Below are positions 8,106-16,893 of a stretch of 64,000 nt of DNA, one piece after another. The position numbers were made by a program, and so were the translations under genes. Positions within the stretch are counted from its first letter, which is position 1; each line of letters begins with the position of its first letter. The notes beneath the pieces were generated by a model. The model searched no databases and had not been told where the DNA came from. It saw nothing but the letters and a program-made list of their open reading frames with translations. Source of the DNA: Bacteroidales bacterium (GTDB taxonomy: Bacteria > Bacteroidota > Bacteroidia > Bacteroidales > UBA3663); the NCBI GenBank assembly GCA_017618715.1, contig JAFZTS010000079.1, positions 37,667-101,666 on the forward strand, written 5' to 3'.

Positions 8106-9276
8106 AGGGGGTCTGGGAGTTCTGGGGGGTTGAAGTGAGGGGGAGGACCAGGTCAACGGTGAAGTCTTTTTCGGTGGGGACGATGTCGAGGGTATAGCTG
8201 CCGGGATAGATGAACTCAAGGCGCTTACGGACATTGTCGAGGCCTATGCCGCCCTGCTGTTTGGGCATTGTGTTGGAGCTATGGTTGCTGTTGGCGCAGT
8301 GAAAGTGAAGCTTCCGTCCCTCGATGGCGATATTGACATCGATGTACGATGGTTCGCGGTACGAGATGCCGTGTTTGAAGGCATTTCCGATGAATGGAAC
8401 GAGAAGCAGGGGTGGTATGTAGGCATCGAGGCCTGGAGTATTGGCTTCAGGTTCGGTGAAGGTGAGGGAGACTGACTTATCGCACCGTAACCTAATGATA
8501 CTGATACATTGACGAATGAAATCAAGCTCGCGCCGCATGGGCACAAAGGGATGGTCGCTATCATAAAGAATGTAGCGCATGAGGTGCGACAACTCTATGA
8601 TGGCCTGCTTTGCCAGTTCGCTATCGATATCCACAAGGGCATGAATATTATTGAGTGTATTCATGAAGAAATGCGGATTGATCTGATACTTCAGATGAGT
8701 GAGTTCAGACTGAAGCTGTGCAGCCTGCTGTTCCTTGAGCATGAGCTTATCCTTGCTCGACCGGAAGAGGGCGGCACAGGCAAGACTGGAACCATTCATG
8801 AGCAACGCCATGAGCAACCTCGGGAAAAAAGGTCCTCGCAGATATGATTTGAAGTTGAGACTCCGTACATTCTTGCGATTGTCCACAGGCCCTTCATCGA
8901 TGAGCTGAATGTCGGTGGACTGATTGGGGAAATACGTGTTACTATTCTGCTCGACGAATATCCGAGATCGATTGTTTCTTGGGGGTATAAAATACCCCGA
9001 AATGAGAAGCATTACTACCGCTGCTAAGAAAGAGATGATGAAGAATGCCGGCTGCTTTTGCTTGAAGAACAACTTGGGTTCCAAGACGAGCTTGCAAAGC
9101 AGAAAGAGGAACAGGAAAGGCAGGAAGCGAATGTAAACGAGGAACAAACCGCGCCAATCAAAATGGTCGGTGATATTGACCAGATAGTCATAAAGTTCTG
9201 CAAAAGCAGGGATAAGCAATAAGATGACCCAAATGACAATATAGAAGTTCGTCTCGGGCGAAAAACGATTCCTCAT
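8095..9276 (-). CDS. LytS/YehU-type sensor histidine kinase
   Basis: 393 residues. Several membrane segments occupy roughly residues 10-170 (for example FYIVIWVILLLIPAF, FLPFLFLFLLCKLV, FFIISFLAAVVMLLISGYF). The His_kinase domain starts near 190 with LKYQINPHFFMNTLNNIH, phospho-acceptor H202. The ATPase domain has N-box residues in LLLVPFIGNAFKHGISY and a G-box GGIGLDNVRKRL. It autophosphorylates and passes phosphate to the LytTR regulator encoded next. Its start overlaps the argB stop by 4 bases (ATGA), implying translational coupling. The C-terminal tail STPQNSQTPSNP is low-complexity and encoded by G-rich repeat-like DNA. Confidence 0.93.
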   Translation of the reverse strand: MRNRFSPETNFYIVIWVILLLIPAFAELYDYLVNITDHFDWRGLFLVYIRFLPFLFLFLLCKLVLEPKLFFKQKQPAFFIISFLAAVVMLLISGYFIPPRNNRSRIFVEQNSNTYFPNQSTDIQLIDEGPVDNRKNVRSLNFKSYLRGPFFPRLLMALLMNGSSLACAALFRSSKDKLMLKEQQAAQLQSELTHLKYQINPHFFMNTLNNIHALVDIDSELAKQAIIELSHLMRYILYDSDHPFVPMRRELDFIRQCISIIRLRCDKSVSLTFTEPEANTPGLDAYIPPLLLVPFIGNAFKHGISYREPSYIDVNIAIEGRKLHFHCANSNHSSNTMPKQQGGIGLDNVRKRLEFIYPGSYTLDIVPTEKDFTVDLVLPLTSTPQNSQTPSNP

Positions 9277-10073
9277 AACCTTAACCTTGTGCCAGCATTA
9301 GGATTATCGATGGCTTCAGCACGGGTGATGACGACTTCATGCACTCCAGCTCGGATGGCATCGAAGGCATTCTCGAGCTTGGGCAACATACCTCCCGACA
9401 CTACGCCCTGCTCGACGAGGACGGGGAATTCCTCCTGGGTGATGCAGGGGATCACCGAATCATCGTCGTCGGCATCGCGTAGCACACCTCGTTTTTCGAA
9501 GCAATAGACGAGCGTGACCTCGAAATTGCTGGCCAAGGCCTTGGCGACCTCGGCAGCGATGGTGTCGGCATTGGTGTTGAGCAAGGTGCCTTGGGTGTCG
9601 TGCCCAATGGGACACATCACAGGCACCACGCCCTTGGCAATCAGGTCGGCCAGCAAATCGGCATTCACCTGGTCGATGTCACCCACGAAACCGTAATCGA
9701 CCGTCTGTGTGCTGCCATCGTCCATGCGCACCCGTTTGGGTGGACGCCGATGACTCAAGATCACATTCATGTCAGCACCAGTCAGACCCAGTGCATTGAT
9801 GCCGCGAGCCTGCAGTTGCGCCACGATATTCTTGTTGACGAGACCGGCATAGACCATGGTGACAACACGAAGCGTCTCGGCATCGGTCACACGACGCCCC
9901 GCCACCATCTGCTGCGGCAGACCCAGCTGCTCGGCGATGCGGGTAGCACTTCGACCGCCGCCATGCACAAGCACCTTATGGCCCCCGATGCGTGCGAATT
10001 TGTCGAGAAGAGAACTGAGGGAATCGGCGTCCTCGACGATAGCGCCTCCCACCTTAACAAGAGTAAGTTTCAT
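9273..10073 (-). CDS. argB: Acetylglutamate kinase
   Basis: 266 residues, usual length for ArgB. It phosphorylates N-acetyl-L-glutamate (N-acetylglutamate or N-succinylglutamate in some Bacteroidetes), the second step of arginine synthesis, in the cytoplasm. Visible motifs are the kinase start TLVKVGGAIVED, the glycine loop KVLVHGGGRSATRI, the nucleotide site NTNADTIAAEVAKAL and the C-terminal SGGMLPKLENAFDAIRAG with the catalytic Lys. Other arginine genes are absent here; it is embedded between manC and a two-component system. The whole gap to manC consists of a palindromic element and two AACCTTTCA repeats. Confidence 0.93.
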   Translation of the reverse strand: MKLTLVKVGGAIVEDADSLSSLLDKFARIGGHKVLVHGGGRSATRIAEQLGLPQQMVAGRRVTDAETLRVVTMVYAGLVNKNIVAQLQARGINALGLTGADMNVILSHRRPPKRVRMDDGSTQTVDYGFVGDIDQVNADLLADLIAKGVVPVMCPIGHDTQGTLLNTNADTIAAEVAKALASNFEVTLVYCFEKRGVLRDADDDDSVIPCITQEEFPVLVEQGVVSGGMLPKLENAFDAIRAGVHEVVITRAEAIDNPNAGTRLRL

Positions 10074-10096
10074 AACCTTTCAAACCTTTCAAACCC
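10074..10096. repeat. 9-bp repeats AACCTTTCA at the argB start
   Basis: Two perfect AACCTTTCA units and a truncated third touch the argB start codon and run into the palindromic element at 10097. Confidence 0.85.
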
Positions 10097-10133
10097 AGTC
10101 CTCCCCCTAAGCAGGGGGACCGAGGGGGTCTCC
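10097..10133. repeat. GC-rich palindromic element, half copy (intergenic)
   Basis: Contains the hairpin CCCCCTAAGCAGGGGG followed by ACCGAGGGGGTCTCC. It is a half of the full element at 30553-30640 and lies between the manC stop and the argB repeats. Confidence 0.85.
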
Positions 10134-11224
10134 TAATGCCAATCCTTGATATGCTGTTCGGAATCGAGACGGCAGATGAGGAGAGTGCCATTGTGCTCGG
10201 CAACGATACAATCCTTCAGTCCTTGGATGACGACCTGCTTCCCTTGCGGCATACGCACCATGCAGCCCTCGCAATCGATGAGCTTGACACCATCGCCAAT
10301 GATGGCATTGCGGTCGTCGTCCTGCGGGGTGAGGGTGTGGAGACTGCCCCACGTGCCGAGGTCACTCCATCCGAATTCGGCGGGCATGACGTAAGCTATC
10401 TGTGTCTTCTCCATCACAGCGTAGTCGATTGAAATCTTCGGGCATGTGGCATAGAGCTGATCGACCATCGACTGTTCGCGCACCGTGAAGAAATGGGGAG
10501 CAAGGCGATCCATGATGCCGCTGATCTCCGGCTGGTACTTGCGAAGCTCATCGACGATGGTACGGGCCTGCCAGAGGAACATGCCGGAATTCCAGGTGAA
10601 ATTGCCTGAAGTGAGGTATTTTTCTGCCGTGGCCAAGTCGGGTTTCTCGCGAAATCCAGCAACCTTGTAAATGGGGGCAAGGGGGTTGAAGGGTTCATGG
10701 GGTTTAAGGGGTTCAAGGGATTCAAGGGGTTTGAGGGGTGCCGGTTCCCCTTGCTCAATGTATCCATAGCCGGTCTCGGGGCGTGTGGGCTGCATACCGA
10801 GGGTGAGGATGCGGTCGCCGGCCTCCACGAAGTCGATGCCCTGGGCAATCACGCGACGAAACTCATCGACACCCGTGACGATGTGGTCGGATGCGGCTAC
10901 AACGATAGTGGCCTCGGGGTCTTCGGCCAATATCTTCCAACTGACGTATGCCACACAGGGCGCGGTGTTGCGCATACATGGCTCCAGCAGGATATGATGC
11001 GGATTGATGCCCCCTAGCTGGTCGCTGGTGAGCTTTGCGAAGTTCTTCGAGGTGACAACCCATACGCGCTGCAAGTCGATAAGACCACGGAAGCGGTCGT
11101 AGGTCTGCTGAATCATGGTGCGTCCCGTTCCCATGATGTCGAGGAACTGCTTGGGACACTGTGGCGTTGACATGGGCCAGAAGCGGCTGCCAATGCCGCC
11201 GGCCATGATGACGAGATGAATCAT
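10133..11224 (-). CDS. manC: Mannose-1-phosphate guanylyltransferase
   Basis: 363 residues. It makes GDP-mannose from mannose 1-phosphate and GTP for glycan and fucose synthesis. The nucleotidyltransferase signature MAGGIGSRFWPMS is at residues 8-20, with the C-terminal FREKP (sugar-phosphate site) and a WSDLGTWGSL motif. Between QGEPAP and IYKVAGF sits an extra proline-rich stretch (LKPLESLEPLKPHEPFNPLAP) encoded by 9-bp repeats at 10682-10735; typical family members have a short loop there. It is the first gene of the argB-kinase-regulator-methyltransferase operon and has a promoter at 11255-11286. Confidence 0.92.
   Translation of the reverse strand: MIHLVIMAGGIGSRFWPMSTPQCPKQFLDIMGTGRTMIQQTYDRFRGLIDLQRVWVVTSKNFAKLTSDQLGGINPHHILLEPCMRNTAPCVAYVSWKILAEDPEATIVVAASDHIVTGVDEFRRVIAQGIDFVEAGDRILTLGMQPTRPETGYGYIEQGEPAPLKPLESLEPLKPHEPFNPLAPIYKVAGFREKPDLATAEKYLTSGNFTWNSGMFLWQARTIVDELRKYQPEISGIMDRLAPHFFTVREQSMVDQLYATCPKISIDYAVMEKTQIAYVMPAEFGWSDLGTWGSLHTLTPQDDDRNAIIGDGVKLIDCEGCMVRMPQGKQVVIQGLKDCIVAEHNGTLLICRLDSEQHIKDWH
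10682..10735. repeat. In-frame 9-bp repeats inside manC
   Basis: Six 9-base units of the form GGNTTNANGG (phase GGGTTGAAG, GGTTCATGG, GGTTTAAGG, GGTTCAAGG, GATTCAAGG, GGTTTGAGG). Being a multiple of three they add three-residue repeats such as LEP, LKP and HEP to the protein. Confidence 0.88.
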
Positions 11225-11254
11225 ATATCAATTAACAATTATGAATGGACGCGG

Positions 11255-11286
11255 CAAAGATAGGTAGTTTTTGGGAGAATGGCAAA
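11255..11286 (-). promoter_or_regulatory. Promoter of the manC operon
   Basis: Minus-strand TTTG (11286-11283), exactly 20 bases, then TATCTTTG (11262-11255). The start codon is 30 bases downstream. Confidence 0.8.
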
Positions 11287-11345
11287 TTTTCGAGCGAATA
11301 TTTCGCGGGACGGGATGTTTTTATTGGCTACAGGCTTAAAGCCGG

Positions 11346-12974
11346 TTACTTCAAAAGTCTATCATACCCCAGGAAACGCATACCCTGGGCCATGCTCTTG
11401 GCGTTGCGTTGGGCACCGAGCAGGCTGGTGTGGGTGTGGTCGTGATTGTAATATGCCTTGGCGGCCTCCTGTCCGATGCCGTCGAGGAAGTCGGCGGTGA
11501 TATTGTGTACGTCGATGAAGGGCACGCCCGTGGCCTCGATGACTTCGCGATACCAGCGGCCATACGTGTCGTTGCGACGCTCGACCTTGCCGCCGGGCCA
11601 TTCGTTGCGCGGCGTGAGACTGAGCAGGATGGGCGTAGCGCCTTTCTCGCGCGCATCCTGGATCATCTTCTTCAGATACCAGCCGAAACTATAGACGGCC
11701 TCGTATTCGCCCGTGGCTTCGAGCTTGAAAACCTTGGTCGAATCGGTGCCCAAGGCTATTTCGCCACGTGCCTTGCCCTTCTCGATGTCGCCCACGTCGT
11801 TGTGTCCGAACTGGAGGAAAACGATGTCACCGGGCTGGAGGGAGTTATAGACCTTCTCCCAGCGTCGCTCGTTCAGATAGGTGCGGCAGGAACGTCCGGC
11901 CATAGCCTGGTTGCAGAAGATGACGGTTGCCGTATCGAAGACGGTGTAGGCCTGGCTGCCCCAACCCCACATGCCGTCGGGGTCGTTGTCGGAGTTCTTG
12001 CAGGTGGAATCGCCACAGAGCCAAACAACCGTTTTGCCCGGTGTGCGGTTCACATCGACATGAACGGGCGTCAGGTCCTTGAGATAATCCTTGAGCGGAC
12101 AATCGGCGCATTGCCGGATGGCGAGGGCTGCGCTGTAGGCATTGTTCTCGGCTCCGAAGCGCGAGGTGTGGATCTTATCGACATAATAGAACATGTACTC
12201 GGTCTTCCAATGGCCGAACTTCTCGAGACGCGATGCGCTGACGCCTTCGAGGTCGATCCACGGCACATTCATCTCTTCGGCCACCGCCTTGCCCCACGGG
12301 GTGAATGTGTTCCACTTGCGGGTGATGGTGGTCTCGTTGTCCCACGAGTTGCGCGGGGTGAGCGATGCGATGAGAGGATAAGCGCCCTTGGCTCGCACAT
12401 CGTTGATGAACATGCGCAGGTACTGTCCGTAGCTATATACGGTCTCGACGCGTCCGTTCCAGTCCTTCGATCGGCAATCGTGCAGCGTGACCGTGACACA
12501 AGTGTCGGGATCGATGCCGGCGATGCTGTTGCGAGCCGTCCAAGTGTCAAGCGGGCCATTGTCGTTGTGACCAAGTTCGATGAGGACATAATCGCCCGCC
12601 TGCACCCCTTTGAGCACATCGGGCCAAAGCTGGTTGTAAAACGTGCGGCTTGACGTTCCGCCGAGAGCGTGGTTTTCGACCGTGATGCGCTCTTCGTCGA
12701 AATATTGTGCAGCAAAGGCACCCCAACCCCACTGGCCGTTGTTGCCATTGCCCTTGGTACCTGTACGCATCGTACTGTTGCCGACGAGGAAGAGCACGGG
12801 GTTATTGCCCTTGCGGCTGGAACCCGGTACGGGGCGGGCATATTTCGAATCGACATCCTCGGCCTGCTTGTAGTTATCGACCGTGGTGTCGTTGATGCCG
12901 TTGACATCCTTGACCTGGGCTCCACCTGCAAAGGCGAGGCTCAGGAGAGCGAGAGTAAAGAGAGGATTTTTCAT
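11346..12974 (-). CDS. Two-domain SGNH carbohydrate acetylesterase (CE12-like)
   Basis: 542 residues with a signal peptide (MKNPLFTLALLSLAFAGGAQ) and two complete SGNH hydrolase domains. Domain 1 (about 58-295) has the nucleophile block FLVGNSTMR with S67, IELGHNDNG and the catalytic D/H pair near DKIHTSRFG. Domain 2 (about 315-540) has WLCGDSTCK with S323, FLQFGHNDVG and HDHTHTSLLG. CE12 enzymes such as rhamnogalacturonan acetylesterase remove acetyl groups from pectin. The two halves are clearly diverged, indicating an old duplication. It follows a single-domain relative on the same strand. Both triads look intact, so both halves may be active. Confidence 0.87.
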   Translation of the reverse strand: MKNPLFTLALLSLAFAGGAQVKDVNGINDTTVDNYKQAEDVDSKYARPVPGSSRKGNNPVLFLVGNSTMRTGTKGNGNNGQWGWGAFAAQYFDEERITVENHALGGTSSRTFYNQLWPDVLKGVQAGDYVLIELGHNDNGPLDTWTARNSIAGIDPDTCVTVTLHDCRSKDWNGRVETVYSYGQYLRMFINDVRAKGAYPLIASLTPRNSWDNETTITRKWNTFTPWGKAVAEEMNVPWIDLEGVSASRLEKFGHWKTEYMFYYVDKIHTSRFGAENNAYSAALAIRQCADCPLKDYLKDLTPVHVDVNRTPGKTVVWLCGDSTCKNSDNDPDGMWGWGSQAYTVFDTATVIFCNQAMAGRSCRTYLNERRWEKVYNSLQPGDIVFLQFGHNDVGDIEKGKARGEIALGTDSTKVFKLEATGEYEAVYSFGWYLKKMIQDAREKGATPILLSLTPRNEWPGGKVERRNDTYGRWYREVIEATGVPFIDVHNITADFLDGIGQEAAKAYYNHDHTHTSLLGAQRNAKSMAQGMRFLGYDRLLK

Positions 12975-12992
12975 TGTTTTTGGGGGCGGTTA

Positions 12993-13055
12993 TTCTAGAT
13001 TTTCTAGAAGTATTAGATTTTCTAGAGATTCTAGATATTGGGATTCTTGGGTATC
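12993..13055. repeat. 9-bp tandem repeats, TTCTAGANN family
   Basis: Seven 9-base units fill most of the spacer between the two acetylesterase genes (TTCTAGATT, TTCTAGAAG, TATTAGATT, TTCTAGAGA, TTCTAGATA, TTGGGATTC, TTGGGTATC) and reach into the stop codon of the upstream gene. A related array is at 44135-44179. Confidence 0.9.
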
Positions 13056-14310
13056 AATTTCCATCTGGTTTGGAGAGATCGACGAAGGGACAGTTGTTCC
13101 AATGGAAGGTGTCGATGTCATCGGGATGCGAAGGGTCGAATTCGGCGAATTCGGGGAGGACAAAATAGCCGATGGGCATTTCGGATTGAGCAAGAGCAGC
13201 GGCCACCATACGGGCAATCTCGTAGGCTCCGTAGGGATTGAAGTGCGTATTGTCGGCCAGGGCCTTCTCCTGGTCGGGCCACGTACCGGCCGGATAATGC
13301 ACAAAGGCACGTTTCGAACCCTCCTCTCCCATCGCTTCGTAGAACTTGCCTGTCATTTCCTGCAGGTCGATAAGGAGCAGATCTTCGCGCTCGGCAATGG
13401 CACGGATAGCTTCGGGATAGTCCTTGTGGGTATTCTGGTTCACACCATCCTTGAAACTGCGGCGCATCGTTGGCGTACAGAGGATAAGGGTGGCTCCCCT
13501 GTCACGACACAGGTCCGAAATCAATTTCACCTGATGGCTGAAGGCGTAGTATGCACCGTTGCCGGGACGGTCGTCGGTCTTCTGGTCGTTGTGACCGAAT
13601 TCGAGAATCACGTAGTCCCCTTCCTGAAGGAGGCTATAAACCTTGGCCCAGCGGTTCTGGCCGATAAGCGTGGCTAACGACAATCCGCTTTCGGCATAAT
13701 TGGCCACCGCGAGACCCTCGTTGAGGAAACGCGGGATCATCTGCCCCCAGCTGGCCCATGGCTCGTTGCTCTGATCGACGACCGTGCTGTTTCCCAAGAG
13801 ATACAAAGTAGAGAGTTGTTCATCACGCTCAATCTCGATGCGCTGAATGGCAGGCGCGTCACCATTCACCTCGATGGTGAGCTTTTTGTCCCAATGCAAC
13901 TTGCCTTCCTCGCCCGGCTTCAGCTTTACCTTGGCTACCTGGCCTTTGTCATCGGTGAAAAGGGAGTCTCGCTTGTTGACCGCGAACGTGCACGTCACCA
14001 GTTCGCCCTTTTTTGTGGAGAGGTTCTCGACAAAAAGACGACGGCTCTCGCAACGGATAGTGGTGACAGCCGCACGTTGCTTGCTGCCGATGGTGACGGT
14101 GACACGATAGTTGCCATCGGGCACATTGACGCTGAAGAAGAAAGGAGTAGTGGAACGTCCGTCCCAGGAAGTGTTCAGGTCGTAGCCATAGCCCGTGGCA
14201 TCGCTATAGGTTGCCACCTTGGGAAAGTCAACGGTCAGTTCGGAATATTCTTCGGCATACAGAAAGGAACAGCCGAATAAAATGGTGATAAGAATCAAGT
14301 AATATTTCAT
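13054..14310 (-). CDS. Rhamnogalacturonan acetylesterase-like protein (CE12) with N-terminal beta domain
   Basis: 418 residues, signal peptide MKYYLILITILFGCSFLYAEE. Residues about 25-160 form a beta-rich domain (GYGYDLNTSWDGRSTTPFFFSV, VPDGNYRVTVTIG) seen in YesT/RhgT-type esterases. The SGNH domain follows with LYLLGNSTVVDQ (S175), NYAESGLS, ILEFGHNDQK and a terminal D-H pair in DNTHFNPYGA. Predicted role is deacetylation of pectic or other plant glycans in the periplasm or outside the cell. It is the first gene of a two-esterase operon with its own promoter at 14331-14362. Confidence 0.88.
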   Translation of the reverse strand: MKYYLILITILFGCSFLYAEEYSELTVDFPKVATYSDATGYGYDLNTSWDGRSTTPFFFSVNVPDGNYRVTVTIGSKQRAAVTTIRCESRRLFVENLSTKKGELVTCTFAVNKRDSLFTDDKGQVAKVKLKPGEEGKLHWDKKLTIEVNGDAPAIQRIEIERDEQLSTLYLLGNSTVVDQSNEPWASWGQMIPRFLNEGLAVANYAESGLSLATLIGQNRWAKVYSLLQEGDYVILEFGHNDQKTDDRPGNGAYYAFSHQVKLISDLCRDRGATLILCTPTMRRSFKDGVNQNTHKDYPEAIRAIAEREDLLLIDLQEMTGKFYEAMGEEGSKRAFVHYPAGTWPDQEKALADNTHFNPYGAYEIARMVAAALAQSEMPIGYFVLPEFAEFDPSHPDDIDTFHWNNCPFVDLSKPDGN

Positions 14311-14330
14311 TGGTTTTTTGATTAACGGTG

Positions 14331-14362
14331 CAAAGATAATGATTTATGGAGAAACAAGCAAA
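14331..14362 (-). promoter_or_regulatory. Promoter of the acetylesterase operon
   Basis: Minus-strand TTTG (14362-14359), 20 bases, TATCTTTG (14338-14331), 20 bases before the start codon. It is divergent from the promoter at 14440-14471. Confidence 0.8.
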
Positions 14363-14439
14363 AAATAGGCGATAAACCTCCTCATTTTTGCGCTATTTAT
14401 CTATTTATTGTCGTTTCGTCCCCTATTTTGCATAAAATA

Positions 14440-14471
14440 TTTGGAGTTTTTGGTAAAAAGCCTTACCTTTG
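14440..14471 (+). promoter_or_regulatory. Promoter of the secreted protein gene at 14548
   Basis: TTTG (14440-14443), 20 bases, TACCTTTG (14464-14471). It leaves a leader of about 70 bases. Confidence 0.8.
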
Positions 14472-14547
14472 CGCCATCATAAATCGAGGCATCTATCGAC
14501 ACTTTTTGTTATAAAACTCAAATCAATACTCAAACAAACCAAAGCTT

Positions 14548-15459
14548 ATGAAACAGGTTCTACTTACTTCCGTTTTGGCTCTTGGCGCTGCCATCGCATT
14601 TGCCGAGACCGAAACCAATCTCACCCTCGTAGAAGGTCACACCCTCCTCGTTTCCGAAATCGACGGCCTTGGAGCTGCCGACACCGACATCGTGCGCTTC
14701 TACATCAACAACAACTCAGGTGCAAGCCGTGAAGGCTGGGGCATTGGCGGCTTTGCCAATTCCGACAACTGGGCACCCATTGTTGAGTGGGTAGGCCAGG
14801 CTGGCGACAGCTGGACCTACGAGTACACCGTGGCTAAAATCAAGGAAGTGGCCGGCACCACCCCCGGTGAATGGCATGACGTGGGCATCACCATCAACAT
14901 TTACAACGACTGCGCTGTCGATCATGTGACGCTTGTGGGCGATATCGCACCCGTCACCGAACAAACCCTGTGGGAAGGCGAATATACTTTCGACGAGAGT
15001 TGGAGCGGTTCGGTAAGCATCGGCAAACTCAATGTGAAAGCCGGTGACAAACTCATCATCACTGCCGAGCCCGTGGAGGCCGTAAGTTGGGAATGGGGCG
15101 GACAGTTATTCGTCAAGTCTCTCGCCGACGGCTGGGGTGCCATTGCTCCCACCATCAATGTCAGCACTGCTGACTCTTATACGGTGGCCATCACTGACAC
15201 CGATATCACTGTCGAGCCTTACAACCTTGACCCCTACACCTCGAACATGGTCTATGAGCTCAACAACTACGGCCTCGTCCTCCAGGGCATCGATGCCAAG
15301 GTCACGAAGGTAGTGCTTGTAAAGAGTGACGAAACTGCCATCAATGAGGTTGAGATTGCACCAGCCACCAATCACGCTATCTACAACATCGCCGGCCAGA
15401 AGCTCAACGCCGCCAAGGGTCTCTGCGTAGTGAATGGCAAACTTATCATGGTGAAGTAA
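14548..15459 (+). CDS. Secreted protein of unknown function with sorting-type C-terminus
   Basis: 303 residues with signal peptide MKQVLLTSVLALGAAIAFAE. The middle is beta-rich and acidic, with repeated patterns such as YTFDESWSGSVSIGKLNVKAGDKL and WEWGGQLFVKSLADGW, suggesting one or two jelly-roll domains. The last 30 residues (HAIYNIAGQKLNAAKGLCVVNGKLIMVK) resemble tails that direct type IX secretion or are retained in Prevotella surface proteins. No catalytic motif is recognised. It is monocistronic, with its own promoter and a strong terminator, between the acetylesterase operon and a tRNA. Confidence 0.8.
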   Translation: MKQVLLTSVLALGAAIAFAETETNLTLVEGHTLLVSEIDGLGAADTDIVRFYINNNSGASREGWGIGGFANSDNWAPIVEWVGQAGDSWTYEYTVAKIKEVAGTTPGEWHDVGITINIYNDCAVDHVTLVGDIAPVTEQTLWEGEYTFDESWSGSVSIGKLNVKAGDKLIITAEPVEAVSWEWGGQLFVKSLADGWGAIAPTINVSTADSYTVAITDTDITVEPYNLDPYTSNMVYELNNYGLVLQGIDAKVTKVVLVKSDETAINEVEIAPATNHAIYNIAGQKLNAAKGLCVVNGKLIMVK

Positions 15460-15493
15460 CTAGCTTACGAAAGGAATCTCCTTCCTTCTTCCA

Positions 15494-15533
15494 ATCCCTC
15501 AGTACTCCAAAACAGTATTGAGGGATATTTTTT
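15494..15533 (+). terminator. Rho-independent terminator
   Basis: ATCCCTCAGTACT pairs with AGTATTGAGGGAT (one G-T/mismatch position) around a 7-base loop, followed by ATTTTTTG. It lies 35 bases after the secreted-protein stop codon. Confidence 0.85.
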
Positions 15534-15593
15534 GTGGCAAAACGAACGTTGGGCCCCACCTACATCTGTAAATGGAGCCCAACGGAGGGGAAG

Positions 15594-15675
15594 TACGGGT
15601 AGTGGGACTCGAACCCACACGCCTCGCGACACCAGATCCTAAGTCTGGCCTGTCTACCAATTTCAGCATACCCGC
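15594..15675 (-). tRNA. tRNA-Leu (anticodon UAG)
   Basis: 82 bases on the minus strand. Acceptor GCGGGTA pairs with TACCCGT (one G-U), the D arm carries AAATTGGTAGAC, the anticodon arm is CCAGA-CTTAGGA-TCTGG with anticodon TAG, a variable arm follows as expected for a type II tRNA, and the T arm contains GTGGGTTCGAGTCCCAC. CCA is not encoded. It reads CUA and related leucine codons. Confidence 0.96.
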
Positions 15676-15693
15676 ATGCCACTTTTGCGGGCG

Positions 15694-15725
15694 CAAAGAT
15701 ACAACAAAAAATACGAACTTCCAAA
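15694..15725 (-). promoter_or_regulatory. Promoter of tRNA-Leu
   Basis: Minus-strand TTTG (15725-15722), 20 bases, TATCTTTG (15701-15694), 18 bases before the mature tRNA end. Confidence 0.8.
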
Positions 15726-15738
15726 TTTTTTCGGAAAA

Positions 15739-16893
15739 TTATTCACTTTCCGGCTCTTTGCGTGGCGCCAACGTGTGCTGCATGATATACTGACGTGCTG
15801 CTTCGATGATGTCATCACTATGTTTTTGGAAAGCCGACAAGCTATCCATATCGATTTTGAGGCCTGGCGACGGGTCAATGCCCGATTCGGTACTTTGTCC
15901 ATTCTCATCGGTCATCGGACATGCCGAAAAACGCATGGACCAGCCATTGGGCAACACGCTCTCGAACGGCAAACCCGATCCGCCGCCTGTGCGGTCGCCA
16001 CAAATCTTAATCATCTTGGGCAGAAGAATCCCAGTAGAGTCGGGGGTCATCGTTCCGTCGAGGGCACGCATGATCTGCACGAAATTGTTGGCTGCACTGA
16101 AGCAATGACGATTGGTGAGAATCACGACAGGACGCTTCGAGGCATTCCACGACATGCGATCGTCAACAGGCTCGACATAGAGCGGTTCGGGCTTGGAGAA
16201 ATCATCATGCCCACGTCCGACCTTGTGACGGATATATCCGTAGAGCGTCTTTTCGGTAGCGAAACGTTCGGCCAGCGTGACAGCATTGGCCAATGAGCCT
16301 CCTCCATTGTTGCGAATGTCGAGAATCAGGCCATTGGCGTTGCGAATGAGGGCAAGAACATAATCGAGGTTGGTGGCTCCGATAGCGCTATTGAACGAAC
16401 TGTACCGAACGTAAGCCACCGAGTCGCGACGATACATCACATACTGCATACCGGCCGTGTACCAGTAATTGGTGCCAAGATAGTACTCGCGCACGAGATT
16501 GTCGTCGTAGTTGTTGGGGTAATCCTCGTACCATGACCAATATCGCGCTATATTGAATGGTGCATATACGTCGATATGACCGTCGCGCAACGTATCGATC
16601 ATCTCGTCGAGCACATTGAAAAGCTCGAATTGCGTCTTGATGGAATCGTCGAAAAGAGGGGCATACTTGCGATGTACACCATCCCAATCGACACCTTTCT
16701 CATCGAAGAAGCAATAATGCTGGTCGAGCGTCTGCCAAAACGCCTCAAAATTGCCACGCAGGCTATCGTCCTGCTCCATCAGGTCATCATCGAGACAACT
16801 CGAGAGAGAGAAGATGAACGACAACAGGCAGCAAAGAGAAGCAAGACGTGAACCGCGAGTTATGGATGAACTTTTGGAATTATCAATATGCAT
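15739..16893 (-). CDS. S41 family peptidase lipoprotein
   Basis: 384 residues. Lipobox LSSC at about residues 30-33 marks it as a lipoprotein. The S41 core is seen in GLILDIRNNGGGSLANAVTLAERF and in PVVILTNRHCFSAANNFVQIM, where the Ser of the SAAN block is the expected nucleophile. No PDZ domain is obvious, so it is a shorter, non-Ctp member of the tail-specific protease superfamily. Its start overlaps the DUF3316-like gene by 11 bases, so it is the last gene of the barrel-parC-DUF3316 operon. Substrate unknown. Confidence 0.88.
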   Translation of the reverse strand: MHIDNSKSSSITRGSRLASLCCLLSFIFSLSSCLDDDLMEQDDSLRGNFEAFWQTLDQHYCFFDEKGVDWDGVHRKYAPLFDDSIKTQFELFNVLDEMIDTLRDGHIDVYAPFNIARYWSWYEDYPNNYDDNLVREYYLGTNYWYTAGMQYVMYRRDSVAYVRYSSFNSAIGATNLDYVLALIRNANGLILDIRNNGGGSLANAVTLAERFATEKTLYGYIRHKVGRGHDDFSKPEPLYVEPVDDRMSWNASKRPVVILTNRHCFSAANNFVQIMRALDGTMTPDSTGILLPKMIKICGDRTGGGSGLPFESVLPNGWSMRFSACPMTDENGQSTESGIDPSPGLKIDMDSLSAFQKHSDDIIEAARQYIMQHTLAPRKEPESE

